From NCBI GenBank assembly GCA_035280425.1, contig DATEFW010000006.1, positions 73,348 to 137,347 on the forward strand: DNA of 64,000 nucleotides, in the 5' to 3' direction. Within the stretch, counting starts at the first letter, position 1; every line of letters starts with the position of its first letter. Source of the stretch: QHXW01 sp035280425. Its GTDB lineage: Bacteria; Acidobacteriota; Terriglobia; Bryobacterales; Bryobacteraceae. Below, piece after piece: positions 48,807-57,922 of this stretch. Both the position numbers and the translations under genes were made by a program. The notes beneath the pieces are model-generated. The model searched no databases. It was not told the origin of the DNA and worked only from the letters and a program-made list of their open reading frames with translations.

Positions 48807-51260
48807 TCATTCCGAGCGCAGGCAGGCGGCGGGATCTACGCGTGTGGCGCGCAGGGACGGAACGTAAGCTGCGGCCAGGGCGACGACGATCAGGATGGTA
48901 ATGACTGCGCACACCGTCAAGGGGTCATAGCCGGAGACTCCCCAAAGCTGGCTCGCCAAGACCCTCGCGACGACTTGCGCCAAGGCCAGGCCGATGGCTA
49001 CACCCGCGAGCACGAGCCGCAGAGTGCCCGCAAGCACCATGGACCGGACGTCGCCTGCGCTCGCGCCGAGCGCCATGCGAATGCCGATTTCCTGCCGCTG
49101 CTGAGTGACCGTCCACGACACCACGCTATAGACGCCAATGGTCACCAGCACCAGCCCAATCGCCGCAAACACGGAGAAGAGTCCGAGTCCGAAGCGGGGC
49201 TGGGCGTACTGGCCGATATCCAGTACGGTTTCCAGCGGCATCATCTGCTGGGGAATCACGCTGCGGTCCAGCCGGAGAATCTCCGCCGTGAGACCGCGGT
49301 TCAGCGCAGCGGGCTCGCCCACGGTGTGCAGAAAAATCATCTCTGCGCCGTACCCGGCGACCGAATAGGGGATGAAAGCTTCGGGCGCAACATCCTCCAG
49401 CAGCCCCTGATTTTTCATGTCGGATACCACGCCGATCACCTCGAACCGCGGATCAGCGACCGGGTCGGGCGCGTTTTTGAGAGCGGAAACGACGAGCAGC
49501 CGGCCGAGGGGATCCTGACGCCCGAAGTATTTTTTCGCCGCGCTCTGATTGATGACCGCGACTTTCCGCTTTGCGTTCTCGTCATCCGCGGTGGGAACTC
49601 TCCCGGCCAGCAAACGCAGACCGATGGTTCGGAAGTACTGGCGGCTGCATGGCACAAAGCTGCCTTTCCAGTGTTCGAAATGGGAAATGCCGGGGACATC
49701 GAATTCCGTGGCGGTGCCGCCGTAAGGAGGACTATTGAGAGCTGCGGCGGCTGAGATCACGCCCGGAAGCGCTTCCAGGCGCGGCAGCAACTCGCGAACG
49801 AAGCCCGCCTGAGCATCTGTCGTCCCATAACGCACCGGTGGAAGAGAGAGGCTCGTGATCAGTACGTGGCCGGTGCGGATGCCGAGATCGATCTGCCGTT
49901 CGAGGAGAAATGTGCGCATCAACAGACCGGAGCCTGTAAGCAACAGCATGGATAACGTGATCTCGCCGACGATCAGAGCCTGCCGCATGCGGCTGCGACC
50001 AACACCGGTATTGCCGCGCGATGCGCCGCGGAGCGGTTCGATCAGATCGCCGCGAGTCGAGGCCAATGCCGGCGCAAGGCCGAAAATAAACGCCGTTAGA
50101 ACGGCGGTCGCGACGGTCACGAGCAGGACCTCGCGATTTATCGAGATGATGGCTTCGTCGGGGAATGTGTAAAGGGGAACCAGCGCAATCAGTCCTTTCA
50201 ATGCGGCTGCGGCGAAGAGGCATCCTGCTACAGCGCCCGCAAATGAGAGCAAGACGCTTTCGATCATGAGCTGGCGTACGACGCGCCACCTTCCAGCACC
50301 CAGGGTCATACGGAGGGCGATCTCTTTCTGCCGGATAGTAGCCCGGGCCAACAGCAGGTTGGCCACATTAGCGCAGGCAATCAACAGCAGCAGGCCGACG
50401 GCGGCAAGCAGTGTCAGCAGCGCAGGCCGGAACCGGCCGACGGCGATGTAGCCCAGGCTGTCCATGCGCACCGTAAACTGCTTGGGATAAGTTCGGGGAT
50501 AGATTGCCGACAGTTGTTTTGCAAGGCTGGTGAGGTCGGCCTCTGCGGTGCTGACGGCGAGCCCCGGCTTGAGGTGACCGTAGAGGACAAAGTTACGTTT
50601 CTCGGCGCCGGGCTGGGCGGGATCGGCGGTTGTGGGCGTCCAGATGTCGCCGCCCCAGAACGCAAACCGCTGGGGCATGATGCCGACCAAAGTAGTGGGC
50701 CTGTCGTTCAGCAGGAAATTCTGTCCGATGATATTCGGATCGCCTCCGAATTTGCTGAGCCAGACCTTGTAGCTGAGGACGAAGACGGGCGGGGCGCCGG
50801 GGTTTCCATCGCCCGGAACAATGCCGCGGCCGAGCATCGCAGGGACTCCGAGGAATTGAAACGCATTGTCGGTTACCGTGTCGGTGTCGAGCGGCTCGAG
50901 CCGGTCGCCAGAACCAAGAAGGCTCGTCGCTTCCCATACGCCCATCGTGTCGGTAAAGATGCGGTTCTGCCGCTGGTAATCGAGAAACTCCGGAACCGTG
51001 AAGTAATTCCGATCCGCTCCCTTACTGTTCGCTTCGACGATGCGGAATCCGTAAATGCGATCGGCATTCGCGTAAGGGAAGGGGTGCAGCAGGACATTGT
51101 CAATGACGCTGAAGATCGCGGTGCTCGAGCCTATGCCCAGTCCCAGGGCGATCACACAGGCGACTAGAAATCCGTGGTCGTTACAAAGGTTACGAACGCC
51201 GAAGCGCAGGTCCTGCCAGAGCGAATGCACAGCGGTGGCTCGAAGCACACGACAGGCCAA
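48807..51260 (-). CDS. MacB/FtsX-type ABC permease, acidobacterial duplicated orphan permease (ADOP)
   Basis: 817 residues, about twice the length of a simple FtsX permease. Two copies of the FtsX unit are seen: a first span (HGFLVACVIALGLGIGSSTAIFSVIDNVLLHPFPY) with a periplasmic MacB_PCD domain, spans near 280-400, then a second periplasmic domain and spans near 690-800 (EIGIRMALGASAGDVRSMVL). No ATPase gene is adjacent. This arrangement is common in Acidobacteria and its function is not established. The true start may be the GTG at residue 11. The C-terminus is RVDPAACLRSE. Confidence 0.9.
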   Translation of the reverse strand: MACRVLRATAVHSLWQDLRFGVRNLCNDHGFLVACVIALGLGIGSSTAIFSVIDNVLLHPFPYANADRIYGFRIVEANSKGADRNYFTVPEFLDYQRQNRIFTDTMGVWEATSLLGSGDRLEPLDTDTVTDNAFQFLGVPAMLGRGIVPGDGNPGAPPVFVLSYKVWLSKFGGDPNIIGQNFLLNDRPTTLVGIMPQRFAFWGGDIWTPTTADPAQPGAEKRNFVLYGHLKPGLAVSTAEADLTSLAKQLSAIYPRTYPKQFTVRMDSLGYIAVGRFRPALLTLLAAVGLLLLIACANVANLLLARATIRQKEIALRMTLGAGRWRVVRQLMIESVLLSFAGAVAGCLFAAAALKGLIALVPLYTFPDEAIISINREVLLVTVATAVLTAFIFGLAPALASTRGDLIEPLRGASRGNTGVGRSRMRQALIVGEITLSMLLLTGSGLLMRTFLLERQIDLGIRTGHVLITSLSLPPVRYGTTDAQAGFVRELLPRLEALPGVISAAAALNSPPYGGTATEFDVPGISHFEHWKGSFVPCSRQYFRTIGLRLLAGRVPTADDENAKRKVAVINQSAAKKYFGRQDPLGRLLVVSALKNAPDPVADPRFEVIGVVSDMKNQGLLEDVAPEAFIPYSVAGYGAEMIFLHTVGEPAALNRGLTAEILRLDRSVIPQQMMPLETVLDIGQYAQPRFGLGLFSVFAAIGLVLVTIGVYSVVSWTVTQQRQEIGIRMALGASAGDVRSMVLAGTLRLVLAGVAIGLALAQVVARVLASQLWGVSGYDPLTVCAVITILIVVALAAAYVPSLRATRVDPAACLRSE

Positions 51261-51336
51261 AGCGGGTGACGGATTTGTCGTGGGAAGAAAGCAACGTGGC
51301 GAAGCCTCTGTTCCGATATTGGGACGGCGGTGTCAC

Positions 51337-51347
51337 GAATAGGGACA
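51337..51347 (+). repeat. GAATAGGGACA repeat, left copy
   Basis: The same 11 bases recur at 52021-52031, on either side of the gene at 51464. The right copy continues into a palindrome. Confidence 0.4.
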
Positions 51348-51463
51348 AAGGGCGGAAACGTGGACAGCGGTAAGTTAGTCCGGGCGGAACGGGTACCTGC
51401 CAGCCCCTGGGCAGGTATCATGGCGAGGGGGCTGGTGTCGAACACGGTCGGCACGAAGGGCAA

Positions 51464-51979
51464 ATGAGAATTTATCGAGGCGGGCGGAAAAACCTATGCG
51501 GGGCTGTGCTCGTATTGACGGCTTGCTTCGGGCTGCGGGCGCAGGTTCCAGGAAAGAAACCGCAACTCAAATTGACGGCGGTACTGGACGGCTCTACCGT
51601 CCGGCTTGGCGAGAAGATTCCGATCACGTTCCACCTTCAGAACATCTCCATCCGGAATGTTGCCATAACGATGACGGAGCCCGGCTATGACATTTCACTG
51701 TCAATGGTCGATGGCAGGAATCGCGGCGTTCCCTTAACCAAGTTCGGCGAGGCGATGCAACATGGCCTGAGGATTATTGCGCATGGACGGGCAGAGACGC
51801 TGGTGCCTGGTGGAGAGCGTCGATTCGCTCTCGACCTCGCCGAGTATTACGAGATCCGGCGGCCCGGGGCCTACTTCATTGAGGGAACGTACAATGGGTT
51901 GGTGTACTTGGACCCGAGCCGCCCCGGCCAGAAGGCGCGTGTCGCTTCCAAACGGGTCAAGGTGATGGTCGTGCGGTAG
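51464..51979 (+). CDS. Secreted protein of unknown function
   Basis: 171 residues with a signal peptide (about 10-27, LCGAVLVLTACFGLRAQ). The mature part looks like a single immunoglobulin-type beta sandwich: VRLGEKIPITFHLQNISIRNVAITM, then RFALDLAEYYEIRRPGAYFIEGTY, which recalls bacterial BsuPI/Ig-like intracellular-inhibitor domains but I cannot name a family. It is the only gene between the ADOP permease and galU and is flanked by the GAATAGGGACA repeats. No catalytic residues are obvious. Confidence 0.55.
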   Translation: MRIYRGGRKNLCGAVLVLTACFGLRAQVPGKKPQLKLTAVLDGSTVRLGEKIPITFHLQNISIRNVAITMTEPGYDISLSMVDGRNRGVPLTKFGEAMQHGLRIIAHGRAETLVPGGERRFALDLAEYYEIRRPGAYFIEGTYNGLVYLDPSRPGQKARVASKRVKVMVVR

Positions 51980-52020
51980 GTCCGGGGGATCCAGCTCCGC
52001 TGCGGCTCACTATTGGGGGA

Positions 52021-52045
52021 GAATAGGGACAGATCAGGCTGTCCC
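52021..52045 (+). repeat. GAATAGGGACA repeat, right copy, with palindrome
   Basis: GGGACAG (52026-52032) and CTGTCCC (52039-52045) are a perfect 7-bp inverted repeat with a 6-nt loop. GCGCTTAGGGCA follows and is nearly repeated 12 nt later. There is no T tract, so it is not a normal terminator. Confidence 0.45.
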
Positions 52046-52114
52046 GGCGCTTAGGGCACGGCGCTTAGGGCAATCCCCTGTTGCAGAAGACAAACCTATC
52101 GAAGGACACTGTGG

Positions 52115-53002
52115 GTGATGCCTGCCAAAGTGCGCAAAGCCGTGTTCCCTGCCGCGGGACTCGGCACCCGCTTCCTGCCTGCTACGAAAGCGCAACCGAA
52201 GGAGATGCTGCCGCTGGTGGACAAGCCGATCATCCAGTACGGGGTGGAAGAAGCGCTGCACTCGGGCATCCAGAACATCATTATCGTTACCGGCCGGGGG
52301 AAGAGCGCGATCGAGGACCATTTCGACACGAGTTTTGAGCTGGAAAATCAGCTCGAGTGCCACGGCAAAAAAGACCTGCTGGCGATCGTGCGCAACATTT
52401 CGGACATGATCGATGTTTCCTATGTGCGGCAGAAGGAAGCGCTGGGGCTGGGGCACGCGGTGCTGCGGTCGAGCGAGCTGGTGGGGGATGAACCGTTCGC
52501 GGTGGTGCTGGCGGACGACGTGATCGACGCCGAGACGCCGTGCCTGCGGCAACTGCTGGACATTCACGAGTTTTTCGCGGCGCCGGTGGTGGCGGTGATG
52601 GAAGTTCCGCGGGAAAACATTTCAGCTTACGGCGTGGTCGACGCGGAGCCGATTTCGCACAACGGGAGCAAGGACCGGGTATATCGCGTCCGGGATCTCG
52701 TCGAGAAGCCGAAGGCGGATGAAGCGCCCTCGAACCTGGCTATCGTGGGACGCTATGTACTGACGCCGGAAATTTTCGAATCGATCCGGGCGGTCCAGCC
52801 GGGCGCGGGCGCTGAGATCCAGCTCACCGACGCGCTGAAACACCTGTTACACCAGCGGCCCATCTACGCTTACCGTTTCGAGGGCACGCGATACGATGCC
52901 GGCGATAAGCTGGGATTTCTCAAGGCCACAGTAGAGTTCGCGCTGCGGCGGCACGACCTGGGCGAACCATTCCGCCAGTACCTGAAAAGTCTGCAATTAT
53001 AG
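52115..53002 (+). CDS. galU: UTP--glucose-1-phosphate uridylyltransferase
   Basis: 295 residues; GTG at 52115, ATG one codon later. The nucleotide-binding start is KAVFPAAGLGTRFLPATKAQPKEML, the uridine pocket VGDEPFAVVLADDVID, and the C-terminal loop GTRYDAGDKLGFLKATVEFAL. It makes UDP-glucose for polysaccharides and envelope. The last codons (PFRQYLKSLQL) are repeated downstream at 53535-53579. Confidence 0.96.
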   Translation: MMPAKVRKAVFPAAGLGTRFLPATKAQPKEMLPLVDKPIIQYGVEEALHSGIQNIIIVTGRGKSAIEDHFDTSFELENQLECHGKKDLLAIVRNISDMIDVSYVRQKEALGLGHAVLRSSELVGDEPFAVVLADDVIDAETPCLRQLLDIHEFFAAPVVAVMEVPRENISAYGVVDAEPISHNGSKDRVYRVRDLVEKPKADEAPSNLAIVGRYVLTPEIFESIRAVQPGAGAEIQLTDALKHLLHQRPIYAYRFEGTRYDAGDKLGFLKATVEFALRRHDLGEPFRQYLKSLQL

Positions 53003-53062
53003 GTCTGCGTAGCGTTGAGCCGAGCTACCGACGGTCCGTGCCCTCCAGCCGGAATTGCGCGC

Positions 53063-53068
53063 TATAAT
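53063..53068 (+). promoter_or_regulatory. -10 element TATAAT
   Basis: A perfect TATAAT 29 nt before the ATG at 53098; ATGAGGAGCGCGATGCC lies between and holds GAGGAG. It probably serves the small membrane-protein gene. Confidence 0.45.
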
Positions 53069-53097
53069 CCCTTCCTCGCCATGAGGAGCGCGATGCC

Positions 53098-53520
53098 ATG
53101 AACGGGGTTCAGAAACTTTGGCTGCAATACTGGAAACTCATTTCCAGTTACTTCTTTCTGGGAGTGGGAGGCCTGGTCGTCGTTTCCCTATTGTTTACCT
53201 GGTGGGATGGAAGTGCGACGCTGGGCGCTGTTCTGGGATTTTTGAGTGGTTGGGCAACCGGGATACTGCTGGCGCCTTACGAAGAAGAGCAGAGGCGTTT
53301 TGGTAAGCTCTCCAAAGCAATTTCCGGATTCATCGCTGGATTCGCCGCCGGCAAGGCTGACCGTATTTTCGATTTGGCCGTAGACGAACGTACGCACGGC
53401 GCCCTGATACTGGATGCTCACTTCACGAGGCCTTTCTTCATTGCAATCGCCTGTTTCCTGTTGACGATCATCGCCGTTTTCGTCAGCCGCACGTATGAAT
53501 GGCCTATGAACGCAGACTGA
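53098..53520 (+). CDS. Small membrane protein of unknown function
   Basis: 140 residues with three membrane spans (about 18-38, 42-62 and 112-132). The middle part (EEEQRRFGKLSKAISGFIAGFAAGKADRIFD, about 63-95) is amphipathic and basic and probably cytoplasmic. No family is recognised. It has its own TATAAT and a Shine-Dalgarno, and lies between galU and a repeat of the last codons of galU, so it may have entered by insertion. Codon use appears less GC-biased at the third position than in its neighbours (many TTT, GGA, GCA). Confidence 0.6.
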   Translation: MNGVQKLWLQYWKLISSYFFLGVGGLVVVSLLFTWWDGSATLGAVLGFLSGWATGILLAPYEEEQRRFGKLSKAISGFIAGFAAGKADRIFDLAVDERTHGALILDAHFTRPFFIAIACFLLTIIAVFVSRTYEWPMNAD

Positions 53521-53549
53521 GGTTTTAGCGGCCATTCGATCCGCGTATT

Positions 53550-53578
53550 CGCCGGTATCTGAAAAGTCTGCAATTATA
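53550..53578 (+). repeat. Copy of the galU 3' end
   Basis: 29 bases that match 52973-53001 with two differences. The reading frame of galU is retained: PRIRRYLKSLQL then TAA, against PFRQYLKSLQL in galU. Upstream identity is lost, and a TAG is in frame at 53526. The repeat flanks the gene at 53098. Its final TATAAA also serves as a possible -10 for the gene at 53585. Confidence 0.7.
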
Positions 53579-53584
53579 AATAGC

Positions 53585-55408
53585 TTGAGCACGGTAGCGT
53601 TTCATCCATCATCCGATGCGGGCGAGGCTTCGGCGCTGGCGTCCGCGATTTTCGAGATTGTGCAAGACCGGCCGCTCGACGACGCGCTGCGCGCGCGCGT
53701 GGCGCAGAGAATCGCCGGTTTGAAGCCCGGACGGCTGAAGCCGCTGGCCGAGTCGCTCGAGCGCGACCCGGCGGATGGCTCGATTTTGTATCTCGCGGCC
53801 GACGCGCCGGCGCCGGTGCTGCTTCGCCTTCTGCGAGACGGCGGGAAGGCGTCTGCGGTCTCGACGCTGTTCGCATCGACCGATCGGGAGAGCGTGCGCT
53901 GGTTTGCCGAAAACGTGAATCGCGCGTTTCTGCCGCGGCCGCAGCGGGCGCTCCCGGCGATCGCGGTGGGGAACCGGCATCCCGAGGTCAGCCTTCCCGC
54001 GGCGTTTGACGCTTTCCGTTCGATTGCGGAAAAAATCGGCATCAACATGGCCTCGACGGTGCAGCTTTCGGCCACGCGCGAAATGACCACCGACGCCGCG
54101 ATCGCCGCGCGCGATGGCGAAAATCCGACGGCGGCGGGGCACACGCGCGTTTCGATCCGGCACTTGTATTATGCAGGGCTTTGGGCGGCGATCCGCGCGG
54201 GATGGCGCAGCGGGTACAACGCGGAAGCCGATCACTTCATCGTTTCGGGCAACGGCCCGGAAGAAATCGCGCGCTCGGTGGATAGGGCGAAAGAGGCGAT
54301 CCATCATGCCGCGGGGTATACGAAGTTCACGACAGACACGTCGCGGCTGTTCATTCTGGAGGCCGACACGCGGCATCCGGCGGCATGGAGCGATGAGGCG
54401 GTCGAGGCGAAATTCAACTCGATTTTTTCAGACGCCGAGCGCAAGTGGATTCTGGGCGAGTTCGCGAGGCGCGTGGAAGTAGAAGGCAGGGTGTACGATT
54501 TCACGCCGGGGCTGGTGCGGCGGCTGGCGGTCAAGTTCGGGGAAAGTCTCAAGCTCAATGAAGAACTTTTCGACTCGATTCACAAGGAGAAAAACGGCGC
54601 GCCGTTCGATTTCGAGCCGTCGATCGACGAAGCGGAGACCTTGACCACGCCCGAGGAGCTGTTCTTCTACATGCATTGGCTGAAGCTGCGCGGGCGGCCG
54701 GCGCAACTGGTGCCGCCGAATCTCGGATTCAAGAAACGGCAGGCGTACCCGGTAGCGATGCAGACTCTGCCGGCGACCGGCGTGGGGCTGAGCGATTACG
54801 TGCATCACAAAATGTGGCCGGAGCTCGAGCCGCGGGTGGCGCGGGATTTTCCCGGGCGGCCGCTCGATGAACTGTCACATCGCGTGCGCGCTCTGGCGGC
54901 AGTGGCGCGGCATTTCGACGGCACGCTGAGCATTCATTCGGGGAGCGGCAAGCAGGCGGAGGCGCTGGAATCGATCGGGCGCTCGACTAACGGGCGCGTG
55001 AATTACAAAATTTCGGGCGAGCTGCAATTGCAGTTGTTCGATGTGCTGTCCGAGCAGGCGGAGGGATCGCCGTGGCGCGCGCTCTATGAGCGGATGGCCC
55101 AGCGGGCGGATGAATTTGCAGCGCGCGGAGCGTTCGGCGCGGAGAGCGAGCTGGCCGCGAAATATCGCGCGATGGGACGCGGCGCGTACCTGGGAGATTC
55201 CGCGCGAGGGCGCGTGGACGGGAATTTATTTCTGGTCTTCTGGGTAGGAAACATGGTGGGCAGCCGTGATGTAAACGCGCCCGACGGCGACCGCCGCTTT
55301 TTCAAAGAAAAGCTGGATGAGCTGCCGGCGGATTTAACGACGGAAGTGCGGCGGAGGAACACGCGTTACATCGTGTGGCTGGCGGAGCGTTTGATTTCGG
55401 CTCATTAG
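53585..55408 (+). CDS. Tagaturonate epimerase (UxaE)-like protein
   Basis: 607 residues from TTG. The N-terminal part is unlike known enzymes to me. Later segments (HTRVSIRHLYYAGLWAAI, RSGYNAEADHFIVSG, GTLSIHSGSGKQAEA) resemble the UxaE group, which turns tagaturonate into fructuronate in galacturonate use, but this is an uncertain match. A cytoplasmic sugar-acid epimerase is the best guess. It is convergent with the JmjC-type gene, end to end. TATAAA lies 4 nt before the TTG, and the repeat of the galU tail lies directly upstream. Confidence 0.5.
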   Translation: MSTVAFHPSSDAGEASALASAIFEIVQDRPLDDALRARVAQRIAGLKPGRLKPLAESLERDPADGSILYLAADAPAPVLLRLLRDGGKASAVSTLFASTDRESVRWFAENVNRAFLPRPQRALPAIAVGNRHPEVSLPAAFDAFRSIAEKIGINMASTVQLSATREMTTDAAIAARDGENPTAAGHTRVSIRHLYYAGLWAAIRAGWRSGYNAEADHFIVSGNGPEEIARSVDRAKEAIHHAAGYTKFTTDTSRLFILEADTRHPAAWSDEAVEAKFNSIFSDAERKWILGEFARRVEVEGRVYDFTPGLVRRLAVKFGESLKLNEELFDSIHKEKNGAPFDFEPSIDEAETLTTPEELFFYMHWLKLRGRPAQLVPPNLGFKKRQAYPVAMQTLPATGVGLSDYVHHKMWPELEPRVARDFPGRPLDELSHRVRALAAVARHFDGTLSIHSGSGKQAEALESIGRSTNGRVNYKISGELQLQLFDVLSEQAEGSPWRALYERMAQRADEFAARGAFGAESELAAKYRAMGRGAYLGDSARGRVDGNLFLVFWVGNMVGSRDVNAPDGDRRFFKEKLDELPADLTTEVRRRNTRYIVWLAERLISAH

Positions 55409-56617
55409 TCAGATCGGGATCAGCTCGACCAGGCCTTCGCGGATCAATCGCCGGACCAACGTCAATTTGCCTTCGCCGTCCAAGCCGCCCGGAAGGTCGC
55501 GCACGACGAACCGGCGAGTTTCCAAAGCGAATCGGACGGCCTCAGCAGCGTGCAAGGGGAAAGTGATTTTTCGGCCGAAGCAATCGACCGACACTGCCGC
55601 TCCGTCCATGCGCAAGTAGCAAGCAGAGCCGGCGCGAGCGCCGACGACGCTATCGATGGTCAGGCGAGGGAGGCTAGCCAACTGGGCCATCTGGCCGCGC
55701 AAAAGCGGCGGACGTGATGCGATAAACGCGTCCACGAAACGGTCGAGGATTTCGTCGGGATTGGATTTTGCGGAGAGCTGTTCGAGCAGATCTCCGAGAA
55801 TTGCCCGCGCGGGTGCGCGGTCGAATCCATGACGCGCGAAGCCTGGGGGAAGCGCTTTGCGAAAGTCGGGGTGATGCAAACTCACGTCGGCCGCGAGTTC
55901 CAGCAACAGATCCGTCCAGGTATACGCCAGGAGACCGACGGTTATGTGGAGCGACACCTGATCGCCCGAACGGGCTTCGTGGACCAAGCCGCGCGGGATG
56001 TAGGCGATGTCTCCGGCCTGCAATTCGAAATCGAGAGTGGGAGCGCCGCGCTCATGAACGGAAGCATCGAAGTCCTGCGCTTTAAGCGGCAGTGCGACGG
56101 GAGTGCCGTAGGTGGTCCAGCGCTTGGAGTTGGTTACCTGAAGGACGAAGACGTCGTGAGTATCGTAATGGTGCCTGGCGCCTTTGGCTCCGGCGGGAGT
56201 GACGTAAATGTTGGTCTGGCAGGGGAAGCTGAGTTCGTGCTCGATACCGCGGGCGAGTGAGGCGAGGGCCGGCACCACGGTATCGAGGAACGCCAGAACG
56301 ATGGTCGAACCCTTTTCGAAAAGCTGGTAGATTTTCGCGACGTCGAGCGCATCGCCGTTGACGGTATAGTCTTCGGCGGTCACGTTGGTATCGGCATTCT
56401 TGAGGACTACGTTGGGATAGCGAAGGTCGAGCGTGTTGAGGACGCGATCCACTTCATCCAACGACATCAGCGAGCGGAAATAATCGGGCCGGGTGCGCTT
56501 GACGACGAGAGGCCGCTGCTCGAAATAATCAGCGAAGAACGTTTCGGCGGTAACGGGGCTGATCAACCAGGCGAGGGAGTTTGAGATTTCCGCAACCTTG
56601 GATTCTGAAGGAGACAC
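55409..56617 (-). CDS. JmjC/cupin-type 2-oxoglutarate oxygenase (ROX family)
   Basis: 402 residues starting from GTG with a TCTCC-rich leader. The iron triad is in ARHHYDTHDVFVLQV (HxD) and GLVHEARSGD (His). The fold and the NIYVTPAGA region match the JmjC cupin ribosomal oxygenases (YcfD/NO66-like), which hydroxylate Arg or His of ribosomal proteins. A winged-helix-like C-terminal part (about 320-400) fits that family. The substrate is a guess. It follows the UxaE-like gene convergently with no gap. Confidence 0.85.
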   Translation of the reverse strand: MSPSESKVAEISNSLAWLISPVTAETFFADYFEQRPLVVKRTRPDYFRSLMSLDEVDRVLNTLDLRYPNVVLKNADTNVTAEDYTVNGDALDVAKIYQLFEKGSTIVLAFLDTVVPALASLARGIEHELSFPCQTNIYVTPAGAKGARHHYDTHDVFVLQVTNSKRWTTYGTPVALPLKAQDFDASVHERGAPTLDFELQAGDIAYIPRGLVHEARSGDQVSLHITVGLLAYTWTDLLLELAADVSLHHPDFRKALPPGFARHGFDRAPARAILGDLLEQLSAKSNPDEILDRFVDAFIASRPPLLRGQMAQLASLPRLTIDSVVGARAGSACYLRMDGAAVSVDCFGRKITFPLHAAEAVRFALETRRFVVRDLPGGLDGEGKLTLVRRLIREGLVELIPI

Positions 56618-56715
56618 AATAACCTTTCGCAGCCGCGAGCGAGACCGCGCTGCGGTGAAAGCAGACCGCCTAGCCGAGTGTACTCGCCAGGCGGTCTAAA
56701 CAGGCCTGGACGAGA

Positions 56716-57003
56716 TTATTTCTTGTCGTCCGGATCCGATTCTTTCTTCTTGGCAGTCTTGCCCTTCTTCGTCTTGCCGGATTTTGAAGACTTCTTCTTC
56801 GTGTCCGGATCCGACTCTTTCTTGGCGGGTGGAGCATCCTGCGCTTCCGCGTTCAGCCCGGACACGAGGGCGGCAGCCCCACCGGCCAATAATGCACCGG
56901 CCACGCCCAGAAATGCGCGCCTCGGATGCTTGCGCTCCGTGATGATTTGATCGTCGTTCAGGTTGCGAGCAGTCTCTTGCTTTTCATTGTGTTGATCAGC
57001 CAC
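56716..57003 (-). CDS. Tat-signal, lysine-rich small protein
   Basis: 95 residues from GTG at 57003, 6 nt after AAGGAG. The N-terminal 28 residues are polar. Then a Tat motif HPRRAFLGVAGALLAGGAAA. The mature tail (about 60-95) is nearly all Lys, Ser, Asp, Pro, Gly and Thr with the repeat KKESDPD at two places separated by KKSSKSGKTKKGKTA. It is probably exported and disordered, binding negatively charged partners. No family is recognised. Confidence 0.7.
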   Translation of the reverse strand: MADQHNEKQETARNLNDDQIITERKHPRRAFLGVAGALLAGGAAALVSGLNAEAQDAPPAKKESDPDTKKKSSKSGKTKKGKTAKKKESDPDDKK

Positions 57004-57152
57004 TGTAATCTCCTTTTCCGATTCGACGGCAGCCAATTTTGCGTTGCCGGACAGTATACACCAGATCGCGCCAATGAGATCACACGTCCTGCATAGAGAC
57101 AGGAGTTCGATTATATTGTGTGGTTGGCCGGAGGCGAACATCGAAGAATTGC

Positions 57153-57896
57153 ATGCTACTGAACGGCAAAGTTGCGATCGTGACCGGAGGCAGCCGCGGA
57201 ATCGGCAAGGCCATTGCTGGAGCTTTCGCTCGCGAAGGCGCGACGGCGGTGATTTGCGGGCGCAAGCAGGAGAGCCTGGACGGTGTTGCGGAGGAATTGG
57301 GCTCGGGCGTAGTTCCGATGGCGTGCCACGTGGGCAAGCCGGACGATCTGAAGCGCCTGGTGGACACGGTTATGGAGAAGTTCGGGCATATCGACATCCT
57401 GGTGAACAACGCCGCGACGAATGTGGCCCAGGGGCCGTGCCTGACGATCGACGACGGGCAGTTCGACAAGATGATCGAGGTGAATTTGAAGAGCGCATTC
57501 CGGCTGATCCGGATGGTGGCGCCGGGGATGTGCCGGCGCGGCTCGGGGTCGATCATCAACATTGCGTCCATTGCCGGGCTGCGGCCGCAGTTCGAAGGGC
57601 TGATGTACAGCCTGACGAAAGCCGCGCTGATCATGATGACGAAATCGTACGCGCTCGAGCTTGGGCCGCACGGGGTGCGGGTGAATGCGATCGCGCCGGG
57701 GCTGATCCAGACGGTGCTGAGCGAATATTTCTGGAAAGACGAAGCGCGCCTGGCGGAAACGCTGCGACGCCAGCCGGTGAAGCATCTGGGCCAGCCGGCG
57801 GAGATCGCGGAAATCGCGCTGATGCTGGCGAGCGACAAGGCGTCATATCTTACAGGCCAAGTGATCACCGTGGACGGCGGGGCGACGATCGCCTGA
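57153..57896 (+). CDS. SDR-family oxidoreductase (FabG-like)
   Basis: 247 residues from ATG at 57153; a GTG at 57120 would add eleven residues without family support. The motifs are VTGGSRGIGKAIAG, NNAATN, Ser in IINIASIAG, and YSLTKAA, with SYLTGQVITVDGGATIA at the end. The Arg after the glycine loop (VICGRKQ) suggests NADP. The substrate could be an acyl chain or a polyol. It is followed at 27 nt by a TlpA-like gene on the same strand. Confidence 0.88.
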   Translation: MLLNGKVAIVTGGSRGIGKAIAGAFAREGATAVICGRKQESLDGVAEELGSGVVPMACHVGKPDDLKRLVDTVMEKFGHIDILVNNAATNVAQGPCLTIDDGQFDKMIEVNLKSAFRLIRMVAPGMCRRGSGSIINIASIAGLRPQFEGLMYSLTKAALIMMTKSYALELGPHGVRVNAIAPGLIQTVLSEYFWKDEARLAETLRRQPVKHLGQPAEIAEIALMLASDKASYLTGQVITVDGGATIA

Positions 57897-57922
57897 ATCG
57901 TCCCGGTGCTAACCTGAAGTTA

